A DNA stretch of 64,000 nt from an uncultured Kordiimonas sp. (GCA_947503575.1 CANNDZ010000001.1:868001-932000); one strand, 5' to 3'. Shown: positions 42,224 to 53,028, counted from the stretch's first letter. Program-made: numbers and translations. The notes: generated from the sequence alone by a model not told the origin.

Positions 42224-42753
42224 CAGTTCATTCCCCCTGCTGCGCTGCGCGTCTCCGCCAGGTAGCTTTCAAGCTCGTTGATCACGGCGTCCAGTTCTGA
42301 CCGCAGGTCATCACGTTCCTGCATCAGTGCAGTAACTTTTTGCTTTAGGGCGTCGCTATCTGCGTCTGGTGTTGCAGACGGCGCGGCTCCCACTCTATCC
42401 TGCAATCCCTCAAACTCATCCTGTAAACTGGTATACTGTCGTTTCAACAGATCATAGTTTTGTTGCAAGGCAGCTTTTTCTGCTTCGAGGGTGGCAGATG
42501 TTTCGCTGTTTTCCGCATCAGCGTCTTGTAGCGACAGGGCGGCAATCTGTTCGTGCAGGCGATGGTTTTCCTGTTCAAGTGATTGCATCCGGTCCGCTTG
42601 CGTGGACATTTCCTGGATGGTCTTTTCCTGGGCTTGCCGTGATTGCTCCAGCGCTTCCCGCGACTGGGCAACTTCCTGCGCCAATGTGGAAAGTGCTGTT
42701 TCGAGTCGCGTTTTCGCGCTCTCTAACCCGCCGTTATCACCTGTTTGTGCCAT
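42223..42753 (-). CDS. Coiled-coil protein upstream of zapA
   Basis: 176 residues, almost entirely predicted coiled coil (about 10-150) rich in Glu, Gln and Leu, with a linker APSATPDADSD near 130. The ATG at 42753 (MAQTGDN) has CAGGGGATTTTG upstream; the longer frame to 42828 is unconvincing. The TGATG overlap with zapA implies translational coupling and a related job, such as a DUF4164-like or ZapB-like division accessory. No specific family identity is certain. Confidence 0.7.
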   Translation of the reverse strand: MAQTGDNGGLESAKTRLETALSTLAQEVAQSREALEQSRQAQEKTIQEMSTQADRMQSLEQENHRLHEQIAALSLQDADAENSETSATLEAEKAALQQNYDLLKRQYTSLQDEFEGLQDRVGAAPSATPDADSDALKQKVTALMQERDDLRSELDAVINELESYLAETRSAAGGMN

Positions 42754-43009
42754 CAAAATCCCCTGGAGCAAAGCATTGTTGGTTCGGCCTACATACCGCC
42801 AGCTACCATTGCTGAAATCTGTCTTCACCTTGAAGATAGGGCGTTTCGCCGAGCGAGGTCAATTGCCCAGTCGCGGACAGAATATAAAAAACCAGGCAGT
42901 CCGGTTTTGCGCCGCCGTTCAATGGTTGACTAAAGCACCGTTCCCGGCCATTTTGCGGGCAATTTTATTCAGGGCTGCTTCCAGCGCCTTCACTTAGAAG
43001 ACATGTCAC

Positions 43010-45013
43010 ATGACCAACCCCAGCTTCTCTGCCGAAACCGACCTTCACAATAATATGGCCAACGCAATCCGCGCTCTGTCGATGGATGCGATCCAAAAAG
43101 CTAATTCCGGGCATCCGGGAATGCCGATGGGTATGGCTGATGTGGCGACAGTGTTGTTTACCAAATTCATGCGGTTTGACCCCACCTGGCCAACATGGCC
43201 GAACCGGGACCGTTTTGTCCTGTCGGCGGGTCATGGCTCTATGCTGATCTACTCCCTGCTGCACCTCACGGGGTATGAACGCCCGACTATGGAAGACATC
43301 AAAAACTTTCGCCAACTGCACAGCCCGACAGCAGGCCACCCCGAGTTTGGGGAATGCCCTGGCGTTGAAGTTACAACTGGCCCGCTCGGTCAGGGTCTTG
43401 CAACATCTGTTGGAATGGCACTGGGGGAACGCCTGTCGAACGCTGAATACGGCGATGATATCACGGATCATTTCACCTATGTGCTGGCTGGCGACGGGTG
43501 CTTGATGGAAGGCGTAAGCCAAGAAGCCATCTCGCTTGCCGGACATTTGCGTTTGTCCAAAATGATTGTTTTATGGGATGACAATTCCATCTCTATCGAC
43601 GGCGGCACTGATCTTTCGACCAGCGAAGACATGCAGGGCCGGTTTGAAGCGGCAGGCTGGCATGTGCAAAGCGTTGACGGTCATGATCCTGAAGCGATTG
43701 AAGCCGCCATTTCCGAAGCACAGGCAAATGACCTGCCCTCCATGATTGCCTGTAAAACTACCATCGGATACGGCGCGCCAACCAAGCAAGGCACAGCGGC
43801 AACACACGGCGCCCCCCTTGGTGACGATGAGATTGTCGCCGCACGGGAGCTGCTGAACTGGCATGCGAAGCCGTTTGTGGTGCCGGAAGATGTCCTGGCG
43901 GCATGGCGGGCTGTTGGGGCCAATGGCGCCAAGCTATCGGCTGCATGGAAAACAAAGTTCGAGGCGCTGGATACTTTTGTTCAGGAAGACATGGAACGCC
44001 GTTTGGCGGGTGACCTGCCGAAGGCGTTTGATCAGGTGATTGTCGATTACAAGGCCGCTTTGGTTGCGGAGCCGGTGAAGGTGGCGACCCGGAAAGCGAG
44101 CCAGATGGCGCTTGAGGTTGTTAACGATGCGGTGCCGGAAACCATTGGCGGGTCAGCCGACCTTACAGGGTCGAACCTGACCAAAACAAGCCAGACGGCA
44201 CCGATAAGCGCGGATGATTTTTCCGGACGCTACGTTTATTACGGCATCCGTGAGTTTGAAATGTGCGCTGCGATGAATGGCCTTGCTCTATATGGCCAAC
44301 ATGTCCCCTACGGCGGTACGTTCCTGGTTTTCACAGACTATGCGCGCCCGGCTATCCGGCTTGCGGCGCTGATGGGACTGCGGTCCATTTATGTGATGAC
44401 CCATGACAGTATCGGCTTGGGTGAAGATGGCCCGACGCACCAGCCAGTTGAGCATTTGATGAGCTTGCGTGCCATGCCAAACCTGAACGTGTTCAGGCCA
44501 TGTGACGCGGTTGAAACCGCAGAATGTTGGGCGTTAGCCATGAAGGCAACATCAACGCCAAGCGTGCTGTCGCTAACACGGCAGGGGTTGGCCCAACAAC
44601 GCCTGACCCGTGAAGACGAAAACCTGTGTGCCAAAGGCGGTTATGTGCTGCATGAAGCTGATGGCGGGGACGCCAAAGTGGTGTTGATCGCGACAGGTTC
44701 CGAAGTTGAGATCGCAGCTGCTGCGCGCGAAACCCTTCAGGCGGATGGTATTCCGACGCGTGTTGTGTCCATGCCCTGCACGGATTTGTTTGATCAGCAG
44801 GACAGCGCTTACAAGGCATCTGTTTTGCCCGCTGATGTGTTGAAAGCATCCATCGAAGCTGGGGCCAGTTTTGGCTGGGAGCGCTACACAGGTCTGGACG
44901 GTGTTAACATTGGCATGACCACCTTTGGTGCCTCTGCGCCTGCCGGGGATTTGTACGAGCATTTTGGTATCACCGCAGATGCCCTGGTTGATGCCGTAAA
45001 AGCCAAGCTTTAA
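43010..45013 (+). CDS. tkt: Transketolase
   Basis: 667 residues, full length. Thiamine-diphosphate enzyme of the pentose-phosphate pathway. Key motifs: [33 protein letters not shown], the TPP motif [13 protein letters not shown] with later NSIS, and [14 protein letters not shown] around the catalytic Glu. First gene of the plus-strand central-carbon run; gap follows after 51 bases. Divergent from the zapA operon, with the promoters in the 256-base gap. Confidence 0.97.
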   Translation: MTNPSFSAETDLHNNMANAIRALSMDAIQKANSGHPGMPMGMADVATVLFTKFMRFDPTWPTWPNRDRFVLSAGHGSMLIYSLLHLTGYERPTMEDIKNFRQLHSPTAGHPEFGECPGVEVTTGPLGQGLATSVGMALGERLSNAEYGDDITDHFTYVLAGDGCLMEGVSQEAISLAGHLRLSKMIVLWDDNSISIDGGTDLSTSEDMQGRFEAAGWHVQSVDGHDPEAIEAAISEAQANDLPSMIACKTTIGYGAPTKQGTAATHGAPLGDDEIVAARELLNWHAKPFVVPEDVLAAWRAVGANGAKLSAAWKTKFEALDTFVQEDMERRLAGDLPKAFDQVIVDYKAALVAEPVKVATRKASQMALEVVNDAVPETIGGSADLTGSNLTKTSQTAPISADDFSGRYVYYGIREFEMCAAMNGLALYGQHVPYGGTFLVFTDYARPAIRLAALMGLRSIYVMTHDSIGLGEDGPTHQPVEHLMSLRAMPNLNVFRPCDAVETAECWALAMKATSTPSVLSLTRQGLAQQRLTREDENLCAKGGYVLHEADGGDAKVVLIATGSEVEIAAAARETLQADGIPTRVVSMPCTDLFDQQDSAYKASVLPADVLKASIEAGASFGWERYTGLDGVNIGMTTFGASAPAGDLYEHFGITADALVDAVKAKL

Positions 45014-45064
45014 AGATTTTTGCGGAACACCCGCGCCACCCACGTATTTGAGAGGAGACCCTCC

Positions 45065-46072
45065 ATGACAGTCAGAGTTTCAATCAACGGATTTGGCCGT
45101 ATCGGACGCAATGTTTTGCGCGCGATTTATGAAAGTGGCCGCGATGACATTAAAGTTGTTGCCATCAACGACCTAGGTGATGCCGAGATGAACGCCTACC
45201 TGCTGAAGCGGGACAGCGTGCACGGGCCGTTCCAGGGTGATGTCGCCGTTGAAGGTGACTTTATGGTTGTCAATGGCGACCGCATCCGAGTGACCGCCAT
45301 CCGCAACCCCGAAGAACTGCCGTGGGGCGACGAGAATGTTGATGTAGCGATGGAATGCACGGGTATTTTCACCGCGCGCGAAAAAGCCGCCATGCATCTG
45401 ACGGCCGGAGCGAAAAAAGTGCTCATTTCGGCCCCTGGTGCCAACGCAGACAAAACTATTGTTTATGGTGTTAACCACCAGACGCTGACCTCTGACGACA
45501 CAGTGGTTTCCAATGCATCCTGCACGACCAACTGCCTGTCGCCCGTTGCTAAAGTGCTGAACGATTTGGTGGGGATAGAGCGCGGGTACATGACGACTGT
45601 ACACGCCTACACCGGTGATCAGCCGGTGCTGGATACACTGCACTCAGACCCACGCCGGGCGCGGGCTGCCGCATTGTCCATGATCCCAACATCTACGGGC
45701 GCGGCGAAAGCGGTGGGCCTTGTTCTGCCAGAACTTGCTGGCAAGCTTGATGGCTCTGCCGTGCGGGTACCAACACCGAATGTATCCATGGTGGACCTGA
45801 AGTTTGATGCGGGTCGTGACACAACTGCCGAAGAAATCAACGAAGCGATCAAAGGGGCTGCAAACGGCGCGCTGAGTGGCGTTCTTGGGTATGAAGACAT
45901 GCCTGCGGTTTCGATTGACTTTAACCATAACCCAAACAGCTCCACCTTCGACGCAAGCCAAACCAAGGTAATCGATGGACGTTTCGTTCGTATCCTAACC
46001 TGGTACGACAACGAGTGGGGCTTTTCTAACCGCATGTCCGACACGGCTGTTGCTATGGCCAAACTGGGCTAA
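45065..46072 (+). CDS. gap: Glyceraldehyde-3-phosphate dehydrogenase
   Basis: 335 residues. NAD-binding start [12 protein letters not shown], catalytic Cys in [15 protein letters not shown] near residue 155, and a [13 protein letters not shown] segment. Type I GAPDH of glycolysis/gluconeogenesis. The ATG at 45065 follows AGAGGAGACC; longer frames run back to 45020 without an SD. A strong terminator follows before pgk. Confidence 0.97.
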   Translation: MTVRVSINGFGRIGRNVLRAIYESGRDDIKVVAINDLGDAEMNAYLLKRDSVHGPFQGDVAVEGDFMVVNGDRIRVTAIRNPEELPWGDENVDVAMECTGIFTAREKAAMHLTAGAKKVLISAPGANADKTIVYGVNHQTLTSDDTVVSNASCTTNCLSPVAKVLNDLVGIERGYMTTVHAYTGDQPVLDTLHSDPRRARAAALSMIPTSTGAAKAVGLVLPELAGKLDGSAVRVPTPNVSMVDLKFDAGRDTTAEEINEAIKGAANGALSGVLGYEDMPAVSIDFNHNPNSSTFDASQTKVIDGRFVRILTWYDNEWGFSNRMSDTAVAMAKLG

Positions 46073-46099
46073 CCAGCATGGGGACAGTATTTTACAATC

Positions 46100-46125
46100 G
46101 GGCGGCTTTTTAGGCCGCCCTTTTT
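46100..46125 (+). terminator. Terminator between gap and pgk
   Basis: GGGCGGC (46100-46106), 7-base loop, GCCGCCC (46114-46120), then TTTTT. A textbook rho-independent terminator in the 84-base gap, so pgk either has its own promoter or depends on read-through. Confidence 0.9.
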
Positions 46126-46156
46126 GTATCAGGCTTTATCTATCAGGAGAGCAAAC

Positions 46157-47320
46157 GTGGCCTTCAAAAGAATTGCAGATTTTGGTGACCTGACAGGGAA
46201 ACGCGCCGTTGTCCGGGTGGATTTGAACGTGCCCATGGCAGGTGGTAAGGTCACAGACGACACCCGGCTGGTGGCCATAAAGCCAACCGTCGAGGCGATT
46301 GCAGCCCTTGGTGGGCGTTCTGTTTTGCTGGCGCATTTTGGTCGCCCAAAAGGGCAGGTGGTTCCTAAAATGAGTTTGCAGCCGATTGTGCCTGCGCTTG
46401 CGGCCGCTTTGCAGCGCGACGTGGCTTTTGCCATCCTTGGTGAGCCATTACCCGACGCCGATGTGGTTGTAATGGAAAACACACGCTTCTTTGAAGGCGA
46501 AGAGAAAAACGATCCCGCGCTTGCTGCGAAGTTTGCCGCACTCGGTGATGTGTATGTAAATGATGCTTTTTCTGCCGCGCACCGAGCCCATGCATCCACA
46601 GAGGCGATTGCACAACTTTTGCCCGCTGCAGCGGGCGAAACCATGGGCGCTGAGCTTGAAGCTTTAGAGAGCGCTTTGGGCAACCCGGTGCAGCCCGTCG
46701 TGGCTGTGGTGGGGGGGGCCAAAGTGTCTTCAAAGTTGGCGGTGCTGGAGCACTTGGTGGAAAAAGTTGATCATCTGATCATAGGCGGCGGCATGGCTAA
46801 CACATTCCTGTTTGCGCAAGGCTGCGATGTTGGGGCGAGCCTGTGTGAAAAAGACTTGAAGGACACGGCGCTTGCCATTCTTGCCAATGCGCGAAAGGCC
46901 GGATGCGCCATACATTTACCGAGAGACGTTGTCGTCGCACGGGATTTTAAAGCCCATGCGGAAAACCATACAAAGCCGGTGGGCGCGGTGGAAGAAGGTG
47001 AAATGATCCTGGATGCCGGCCCAGAGACAGTGGAAAGCCTCAAAAAGGTACTGGAAACCGCAAAAACACTGGTCTGGAATGGCCCGATGGGCGCGTTTGA
47101 GATGGAACCTTTTGATGCGGCAACTGTTGCGTTGGCGCGGGCCGCTGGTGCCCTAACCAAAGCGGGCAATCTTTTGGCCGTCGCCGGTGGCGGTGATACG
47201 GTTGCCGCGCTTGCCCATGCCGGTGTGAAAGATGATTTCACCCATATCTCCACAGCGGGGGGCGCATTTCTGGAATGGATGGAAGGTCGCACACTGCCGG
47301 GTGTCGCGGCGCTCGGATAA
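46157..47320 (+). CDS. pgk: Phosphoglycerate kinase
   Basis: 387 residues. RVDLNVPM near the N-terminus, LAHFGRPKG, the substrate-binding Arg-rich segment, [14 protein letters not shown] in the middle, and GGGDTVAAL near the C-terminus with the nucleotide-binding loop. The GTG at 46157 has AGGAG seven to eight bases upstream; a TTG at 46124 overlaps the terminator and is rejected. It catalyses the ATP-forming step after gap. Confidence 0.96.
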   Translation: MAFKRIADFGDLTGKRAVVRVDLNVPMAGGKVTDDTRLVAIKPTVEAIAALGGRSVLLAHFGRPKGQVVPKMSLQPIVPALAAALQRDVAFAILGEPLPDADVVVMENTRFFEGEEKNDPALAAKFAALGDVYVNDAFSAAHRAHASTEAIAQLLPAAAGETMGAELEALESALGNPVQPVVAVVGGAKVSSKLAVLEHLVEKVDHLIIGGGMANTFLFAQGCDVGASLCEKDLKDTALAILANARKAGCAIHLPRDVVVARDFKAHAENHTKPVGAVEEGEMILDAGPETVESLKKVLETAKTLVWNGPMGAFEMEPFDAATVALARAAGALTKAGNLLAVAGGGDTVAALAHAGVKDDFTHISTAGGAFLEWMEGRTLPGVAALG

Positions 47321-47616
47321 ACCATATTTGGTGTCCGAATCGACAGCATCACTCGGATTTGGTGAGAATAGCTTTTGTGTGAAATCATGTTGGCAGCGCT
47401 GTCATTGCCCGGTATTCCAAATGCAGTCCTAAATCACTGGAAAATCCCCGGAAAAACCCTAGAAAAACTATCGAATTTCGTGCCCAACCGTTGCGTGGAG
47501 GGTGTGGTCTGTGTATCACATGGGCTGTTGTCAGCGGCTCTTTGGGAAGCCTGCTTTGAACAACCGGGTCCAACCAAAATTACCGGCGGCGTGCAGCAAC
47601 CGGATCGGGGAAGAAA

Positions 47617-48681
47617 ATGAAACCAGGTGTCGTTTTTGGCGAAGATTACATCAACCTTGTCGAGGCGTGTAAAGCAGGTGGCTACGCCTTGCCTGCTGTG
47701 AATGTGGTGGGCACAAGTTCGTTGAACGCCGTCATGGAAGCAGCCGCAAAAAACAAATCAGATGTTATTATCCAGTTCTCTAACAGCGGCGCACAATTTT
47801 ATGCTGGTAAAGGCATGGAAGACGCTTTCCGGGCCAAAGTACTAGGGGCCGTTTCGGCCGCAAAACACGCACATTTGCTGGCCGAACATTATGGTATTTG
47901 TATTGTTATGCACACGGACCACGCCAACCGCAAACTGGTGCCATGGGTCGAGGCGCTGGTGGAAGAAAGCCGTCAGAACATAAAGCGCGAGGGCGTGCCG
48001 CTATACAGCTCTCACATGCTTGATCTGTCAGAAGAGCCAATTGACGACAATCTTCAAACGTGCGCGCGTGTCCTTAAGGATATGACACCCCTGGGCATGA
48101 GCCTGGAAATTGAATTAGGCGTTACCGGCGGTGAAGAAGACGGCGTGGGATCAGACGTTGACGATGATTTTGAAAACCCGAGCCTCTACACCCAGCCGGA
48201 GGACGTGTTGCAGGCCTATGACCTGCTCACACCGCTGGGACATTTTTCTGTTGCGGCTTCGTTCGGCAACGTGCACGGCGTTTACAAGCCCGGTAATGTA
48301 AAGCTGCGCCCTGAAATTTTGCAGGCATCGCAAGCAATGGTTGAGCAGGAACGTGGTGTTGCGGCAAATCCGCTCAACTTTGTTTTTCATGGCGGATCAG
48401 GGTCTGAAAAAGCCAAGATCGAAGAAGCTGTTGGTTACGGTGTCTTCAAAATGAACATCGATACCGACACACAGTTTGCCTTTTCAGAAGCGGTTGGTGC
48501 CTATGTTCATGACAATGCGGATGCTTTCAAATGGCAGGTTCATCCGGAAACCGGCACACCGTTTAAAAAGCAATATGATCCGCGTGTTTGGCTGCGTGCT
48601 GCCGAGCAGGCGTTGGTCACGCGCCTTGATGAAGCGTTTGTAGACTTAGGCTCGCGCGGTAAATCTGTCGCTGACGCATAA
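47617..48681 (+). CDS. fba: Class II fructose-bisphosphate aldolase
   Basis: 354 residues. Class IIA zinc aldolase: VVGTSSLNAVMEAA, HTDHANRKLVPW with zinc ligand His and catalytic Asp, IELGVTGGEEDGV, and FHGGSGSEKAKIEEA, with the second zinc His before and NMNIDTDTQ-like FKMNIDTDTQFAF after. Cleaves fructose-1,6-bisphosphate. GGGGAAGAAA precedes the ATG. The 296-base gap after pgk contains no credible gene, so fba may have its own promoter. Confidence 0.96.
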   Translation: MKPGVVFGEDYINLVEACKAGGYALPAVNVVGTSSLNAVMEAAAKNKSDVIIQFSNSGAQFYAGKGMEDAFRAKVLGAVSAAKHAHLLAEHYGICIVMHTDHANRKLVPWVEALVEESRQNIKREGVPLYSSHMLDLSEEPIDDNLQTCARVLKDMTPLGMSLEIELGVTGGEEDGVGSDVDDDFENPSLYTQPEDVLQAYDLLTPLGHFSVAASFGNVHGVYKPGNVKLRPEILQASQAMVEQERGVAANPLNFVFHGGSGSEKAKIEEAVGYGVFKMNIDTDTQFAFSEAVGAYVHDNADAFKWQVHPETGTPFKKQYDPRVWLRAAEQALVTRLDEAFVDLGSRGKSVADA

Positions 48682-48699
48682 CGCACGTCATAAAATATG

Positions 48700-48725
48700 G
48701 CCGGTGAAAACTGCTTTTCACCGGC
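48700..48725 (+). terminator. Stem-loop after fba
   Basis: GCCGGTGAAAA (48700-48710), loop CTGC, TTTTCACCGGC (48715-48725): a perfect 11-bp stem. It has no external T-tract, but the T-rich lower arm is unusual. It separates fba from thiE. Confidence 0.65.
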
Positions 48726-48779
48726 ACGCAATTCATGCATATGCAAGAGTGGTGCATCCCTTTTTAAAGGAAGACTTTG

Positions 48780-49436
48780 ATGGCTGCTTCTACTAAAACA
48801 ATGCCTCGCCAACCGTGTGAACTTTACCTGATAACGCCGCCAAAGATTGATGACCTGGCGTCGTTTGCTGCGCTGTTGGATGCAACGCTTGCAACCGGCA
48901 AGGTGGCATGCGTTCAATTGCGCCTCAAAGATGTTTCTGATGATGACATTAGAGAAGTTGCCAGGGTCCTGATGCCTGTTTGCCACAAGCATGAAGTTGC
49001 CTTCATTCTAAACGACAGGGCAGACTTGGCCGCAGAGCTGGACGCAGATGGGGTTCATCTGGGACAAAGCGACAGCGATGTGCGCACTGCCCGCACTTTG
49101 CTGGGCCACGACAAAGATATTGGCGTCACCTGCCATGACAGTACACATCTGGCGTATGAAGCCGGGGATGCTGGCGCAGATTATGTTGCTTTTGGTGCGT
49201 TTTTCCCAACCACCACCAAACAAACGGATTATACACCGTCCCTTGATATCCTGACCACGTGGGATGAAGTTACAGACCTGCCATGCGTTGCCATTGGCGG
49301 TATCACTGTTGACAACTGCGCCCAGCTTGCAGCGGCTGGGGCCCATTTTGTCGCTGTCAGCGCAGGCGTGTGGTCCCATCCAGACGGGCCCGTTGTGGCA
49401 GTGCAGGCGTTTGCTGACATGCTCCAAAGCGCCTGA
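48780..49436 (+). CDS. thiE: Thiamine-phosphate synthase
   Basis: 218 residues. A TIM-barrel enzyme that joins HMP-pyrophosphate and thiazole phosphate. Visible: [55 protein letters not shown] and AIGGITVDN, all expected positions of substrate- and phosphate-binding residues. The ATG at 48780 follows AAAGGAAG. It ends convergently two bases from the cytochrome gene's stop codon. Confidence 0.9.
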   Translation: MAASTKTMPRQPCELYLITPPKIDDLASFAALLDATLATGKVACVQLRLKDVSDDDIREVARVLMPVCHKHEVAFILNDRADLAAELDADGVHLGQSDSDVRTARTLLGHDKDIGVTCHDSTHLAYEAGDAGADYVAFGAFFPTTTKQTDYTPSLDILTTWDEVTDLPCVAIGGITVDNCAQLAAAGAHFVAVSAGVWSHPDGPVVAVQAFADMLQSA

Positions 49437-49438
49437 CG

Positions 49439-50137
49439 CTATTGCGGAAAGTTAGGCCTGTCGGTGCCGAAATGTAGCGCTAGATACGATGCAATCGTGT
49501 CAGATAAATCGTCTTCGATCGGATCCATACCCTGTTCGTCGACCATCCATTCGATGGTCTCTGTCCATCCGTCTTTATCCATGCCTTGCTGCACCACCAG
49601 TTTGATAGAATGACATCCTGCGCAGTTATCAAAGGTTTCCAGCCGGCCTGTTCCTGCGGGCAGCAGTGCCATGTCTGGGTCTTCTGAACTTTCTGGCGTT
49701 TCCTCAGTCTCTGCATCCGGGTTTGGTGCTTCGGTATCTGCACGGGCAGTTTGTTTTTTCAGCCAGGCTATCAAAAGTTGCCTGTCGCTGGTTTTACGCA
49801 CACCGGCAAAAGCCATTTTGGTGCCGCGAACATAAGTGCGCGGCGATAACAGGAATTGGTCAATGGCTTCATCTGTCCAGCCGCCACCCAGCGACAACAG
49901 TGCATCGCTGTAGCGATAGCCTTCTGCAGCGGCGATGCCGCGGTCAAAAACGCCAAAAAGGTTTGGCCCCACTTTGTTTGGGCCACCTTCCTCCAGGCTA
50001 TGACAAGTGGCACAGCGACGGAACAACCGTGCCGCTTTCATATCATCCTGCGCTGCGTCCTGCGCTGTGGATACGGTAGGGGCAGCAAGTGCATATAGAC
50101 AAAAGACAAGCGCTATTTTAAGGGGAGACTTTACCAT
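49439..50137 (-). CDS. Two-haem periplasmic cytochrome c
   Basis: 232 residues with a signal peptide (about 25, APTVSTAQ-D). Domain 1 is a class I cytochrome c with CATCH near residue 43, GPNLFGVFDR, and the distal Met in GTKMAFAGV. A Pro/Glu-rich linker (about 138-160) leads to domain 2 with CAGCH near residue 175 and no obvious class I layout. Downstream of the sulfite-oxidase-like gene by 14 bases. It probably accepts its electrons, as SoxD or SorB does for its partner. The SoxD-like double-domain plan is notable. Confidence 0.85.
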   Translation of the reverse strand: MVKSPLKIALVFCLYALAAPTVSTAQDAAQDDMKAARLFRRCATCHSLEEGGPNKVGPNLFGVFDRGIAAAEGYRYSDALLSLGGGWTDEAIDQFLLSPRTYVRGTKMAFAGVRKTSDRQLLIAWLKKQTARADTEAPNPDAETEETPESSEDPDMALLPAGTGRLETFDNCAGCHSIKLVVQQGMDKDGWTETIEWMVDEQGMDPIEDDLSDTIASYLALHFGTDRPNFPQ

Positions 50138-50151
50138 GGGATACTCTCAAC

Positions 50152-51465
50152 TCAGGCAACGGTTACTGCAATGCGGTGGAAGCTGTTGTTTAAATAGCCT
50201 TTTGGATTCCAGTCGATAGCGAAAGGCTGCATGCGACCATTTGCGTCGGTTGCGCGGGCCCATATTTCATAATACCCGGCTTCTGGTAAGCTAACATTTG
50301 TGCGCCAACGCTGCCATGCTCCCTTGTTGGCAGGCGCTGCCAAATCAGCGCGTTGCCACGTTGCTCCAAAATCAAAAGACACATCAACGGCTGACACGCT
50401 TGTATCGCCAGCCCAGGCATGGCCACGCACTTCGAAGCTGCGATCGGCGGATGCCAGGCCGCTTGCAGGCGCTGTTATCAGGGATTTGACAGGCATTGCC
50501 TCAATAATTTCGAAGTCTTCTTTTGGCACCTTGGTACCTGGCGCAACCGGATAGCGCGGGACACGGTAGGACGTGCCGGTCATTTTTGCGCCGTCATGAA
50601 CTTGGTCGCGCAGCCAGATCCGGGTCAGCCACTTTTGTGAACAACTACCGGGCCAGCCCGGCACAACAAGCCGCAGCGGCGCGCCGTTCATCGGGTGGAT
50701 ATCGCCGCCGTTTTGGCCAAACGCTATGAGGTTGGCCCCGTCCATCGCCTTATCAATCGGCATACCACGCGAAATTGGCATTTTGTCGGCTTTGCCAGAC
50801 AGATGAATGTCAGCCCCTTCATGGGCTGTGTAAATGGCTTGTTCCTTCACGCCTGCTGCATTCAGCACGTCACGCAGGCGTACCCCTGTCCATTCCGAAC
50901 AGCCGACAGCGCCGTATGTCCATTGGTTCCCGCGCGCAGGCGGGTTGAACATGGCGCGTCCGTTACCGCCGCACTCAATCACCAATTGGCGGGTGACCAC
51001 CTCAAAATCGCGGCGCAGGTCTGCAATTGAAAGCGCCAACGGCTGATCGACAAAACCATCTATCGTTAGCTCCCATGTGGCGGCATCCATTTCATAGGGT
51101 GGCAAACCATTGTTGCGGACGAAATGACGTGCCGTTGGGGTAACTTCATCATCCAGAAAGTGGGCTGGTGTCTCTGCATTAAGAGGGCGATCATTTAATA
51201 GTGTTAACCCGTCTTTGCCGTCCGCAATAGTTGCTTGTGCCAACGCTGCCGGTATCAGCCCTGCGGGCATGTTACGGTGGAACGGTATTGCAGCCCCGAC
51301 CATAGTGCCAAGGGCGGCAAGCCCCATGTTTTTTAGAAAACCGCGTCGGTCGCTATGGGTAACACGCCCAAATAATGCATGTTCCGCCCCTTCAGGACCC
51401 TGTTCATGGTCATGGTAAAATTGTGTGATGGGGGTTTGGTCCAGAGTGCGGCGCTTGTCAGCCAT
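50152..51465 (-). CDS. Sulfite-oxidase-family molybdoenzyme, Tat-exported
   Basis: 437 residues. Twin-arginine signal SDRRGFLKNMGLAALG at about 38-55, which fits a folded molybdopterin protein. The catalytic domain has the molybdenum-ligand Cys in VIECGGNGRAMF, a WTYGAVGCSEW segment and GWPGSCSQKWLTRI; a C-terminal Ig-like dimerisation domain follows (SFDFGATWQRADL, YEIWARATDANG). The likely reaction is sulfite to sulfate, with electrons to the neighbouring cytochrome c. SorT/SoxC relatives are the closest match. ATG 51465 (MADKRR) preferred over 51477. Confidence 0.9.
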   Translation of the reverse strand: MADKRRTLDQTPITQFYHDHEQGPEGAEHALFGRVTHSDRRGFLKNMGLAALGTMVGAAIPFHRNMPAGLIPAALAQATIADGKDGLTLLNDRPLNAETPAHFLDDEVTPTARHFVRNNGLPPYEMDAATWELTIDGFVDQPLALSIADLRRDFEVVTRQLVIECGGNGRAMFNPPARGNQWTYGAVGCSEWTGVRLRDVLNAAGVKEQAIYTAHEGADIHLSGKADKMPISRGMPIDKAMDGANLIAFGQNGGDIHPMNGAPLRLVVPGWPGSCSQKWLTRIWLRDQVHDGAKMTGTSYRVPRYPVAPGTKVPKEDFEIIEAMPVKSLITAPASGLASADRSFEVRGHAWAGDTSVSAVDVSFDFGATWQRADLAAPANKGAWQRWRTNVSLPEAGYYEIWARATDANGRMQPFAIDWNPKGYLNNSFHRIAVTVA

Positions 51466-51575
51466 AGCATTCCTCATAACTCGCTGGTGTCAAGGAATGC
51501 TATGCTCTGAAATAGGCAAAAACAAGGACCTTACTGTGCCGATACGGCATCAACACAGAAAATTGTCTTCTGCTT

Positions 51576-52166
51576 TTACCGGCCTGTGGATGACAGTGCA
51601 TCCAATGTTTCCAATATAACTTCGGGTTCTGGACGTTCGCGGTAGCTTTCACGCAGAAGTTTTGCAGTGACCTTTTTATCCTGATCAAGCACCAGAATAA
51701 CCGGGTAGGGAACGCCGTGAGCATAATGCCCCTCTTTATAATGCGGGTTCCGCAGGCCAAGCGTATCGATCATTGCCGAACCTTCGTCGGATAACATCGG
51801 AAACGCGACACGCCACTTCTTATGAAATCGCTCCAGGTCTGATACTTTGTCGTAGCTGATAGCGGCAAGGCCGTATCCACGCTCTTTGATCGCTTCAACG
51901 GCGTTGGTGTTCAGGTCAATAAGCTGCATCTGACAAAAGGGGCACCATTTGGCAGACCGATAAAATACGACAACAGCGCCGTTTTCACCGACAAAGCTGT
52001 CGAAGTTTCGTGGGGTGCCGGTTTGATCCGTGGCGGCAAAATCAAGTGACAACACGCTACCAACGGCTGGGCCGACATTTTCATTGGGCGCATTTTGTGC
52101 GGTCACTGTGACAGATACGAAGAACAGCGCTAAAGCTGCTGCAAAGCATTGGGTGAGATACTGCAT
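51576..52166 (-). CDS. Secreted peroxiredoxin-like (AhpC/TSA) protein
   Basis: 196 residues. Signal peptide to about residue 23 (VTVTAQ-N). Thioredoxin fold with SAKWCPFCQMQL near 75-86, where CxxC sits in place of the single peroxidatic Cys context TxxC. It therefore reads more like a thiol-disulfide or peroxiredoxin-like redox protein. The C-terminal strand VPYPVILVLDQDKKV is typical of the fold. It lies 110 bases upstream of the sulfite-oxidase-like gene on the same strand. Periplasmic. Confidence 0.83.
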   Translation of the reverse strand: MQYLTQCFAAALALFFVSVTVTAQNAPNENVGPAVGSVLSLDFAATDQTGTPRNFDSFVGENGAVVVFYRSAKWCPFCQMQLIDLNTNAVEAIKERGYGLAAISYDKVSDLERFHKKWRVAFPMLSDEGSAMIDTLGLRNPHYKEGHYAHGVPYPVILVLDQDKKVTAKLLRESYRERPEPEVILETLDALSSTGR

Positions 52167-52261
52167 GGGGATTATAACCTATGTTGTAAACTTTCGATGG
52201 GACTATGCCACGAGATGTCTTCACTGTGCAGTCACAAGATTGTGTTACGCCTAAATGAGAA

Positions 52262-52300
52262 AACGCCCCCGACACAAGAGTATGTCGAAGGCGTCTTGCT
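52262..52300 (-). terminator. Terminator after the DoxX gene
   Basis: On the minus strand GACGCC-TT-CGACA, an 8-base loop, TGTCG-GG-GGCGT and then TTTCTC form a stem interrupted by a small internal loop, followed by a T-rich run. It lies between DoxX and the peroxiredoxin-like gene, so those two may be separate transcripts. Confidence 0.65.
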
Positions 52301-52316
52301 GGTTTGGAGAGGCTGT

Positions 52317-52769
52317 TTAGAAGCGCAGGCCAAAAATCCTGTCCAGGCTATATTTACCGCCGCCTTTGGTGACAAAGGCAAGAGCAATGATTGCCCACAA
52401 AATGGGATATTCCCAGCCACCTTCCGTCCAGAAGAAACCAGCGCCCAGATGCACGCTGCTGGCGACCAAAAGCAATATAGCGATGGCTGCCGCCGAGGTA
52501 CGGGTCAATAAACCAAGGGCGAGCGTTATCCCGGCAAAGAATTCTACAGAGCCTGCACCAAGGGCGGCTAAATATCCGTTGGAAAACCCTAATTGGGTCT
52601 GGAAAAATTGGCCGGTGGCCTCAAGGCCATACCCGCCAAACCAGCCAAATAGTTTTTGTGCACCGTGCGGCACAAGGAACAAACCTGCGCCGACGCGCAC
52701 TAGTGTTTCCGTAACGTCGTTGCCGTTACTTAACGTTTCAATCCGTGCATTGAGTGTTTGAGTCGTCAT
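52317..52769 (-). CDS. DoxX family membrane protein
   Basis: 150 residues with four membrane segments. The family opening GLFLVPHGAQKLFGWFGGYG is distinct and followed by AALGAGSVEFFAGITLALG. The ATG at 52769 (MTTQTLN) has GGAG eight bases upstream; a longer frame to 52847 has no SD. DoxX proteins take part in respiratory or thiosulfate redox chemistry in some organisms; beside a sulfite oxidase this is suggestive, but a terminator stands between them. Confidence 0.85.
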   Translation of the reverse strand: MTTQTLNARIETLSNGNDVTETLVRVGAGLFLVPHGAQKLFGWFGGYGLEATGQFFQTQLGFSNGYLAALGAGSVEFFAGITLALGLLTRTSAAAIAILLLVASSVHLGAGFFWTEGGWEYPILWAIIALAFVTKGGGKYSLDRIFGLRF

Positions 52770-53028
52770 TGTCTTTCTCCATGTCTCGGCCATCGGTTGT
52801 GGCCCTGCGTTGTTGTATGCGGCATAGATAATTGACAAAATTAGCAACGAAAATTGCTATTTTTAGGCATCTGCGTTCGATATTTTGCAACATAAAGGAG
52901 AAATGCTCACCCCCAAACTGGACACAGGGCCCATGCACTTCGGTGAACGCACGTTGCATCACTTTGGTAAATCTGATACATCGCGCCAAACTTGTTCTTT
53001 GACTTATTCAGATCCTAAGAGGTGTCCC

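Noticed and set aside
47375-47620. 81-codon plus-strand frame between pgk and fba
   Set aside because: No SD, no recognisable family, and it overlaps the fba start region. Treated as leader sequence.
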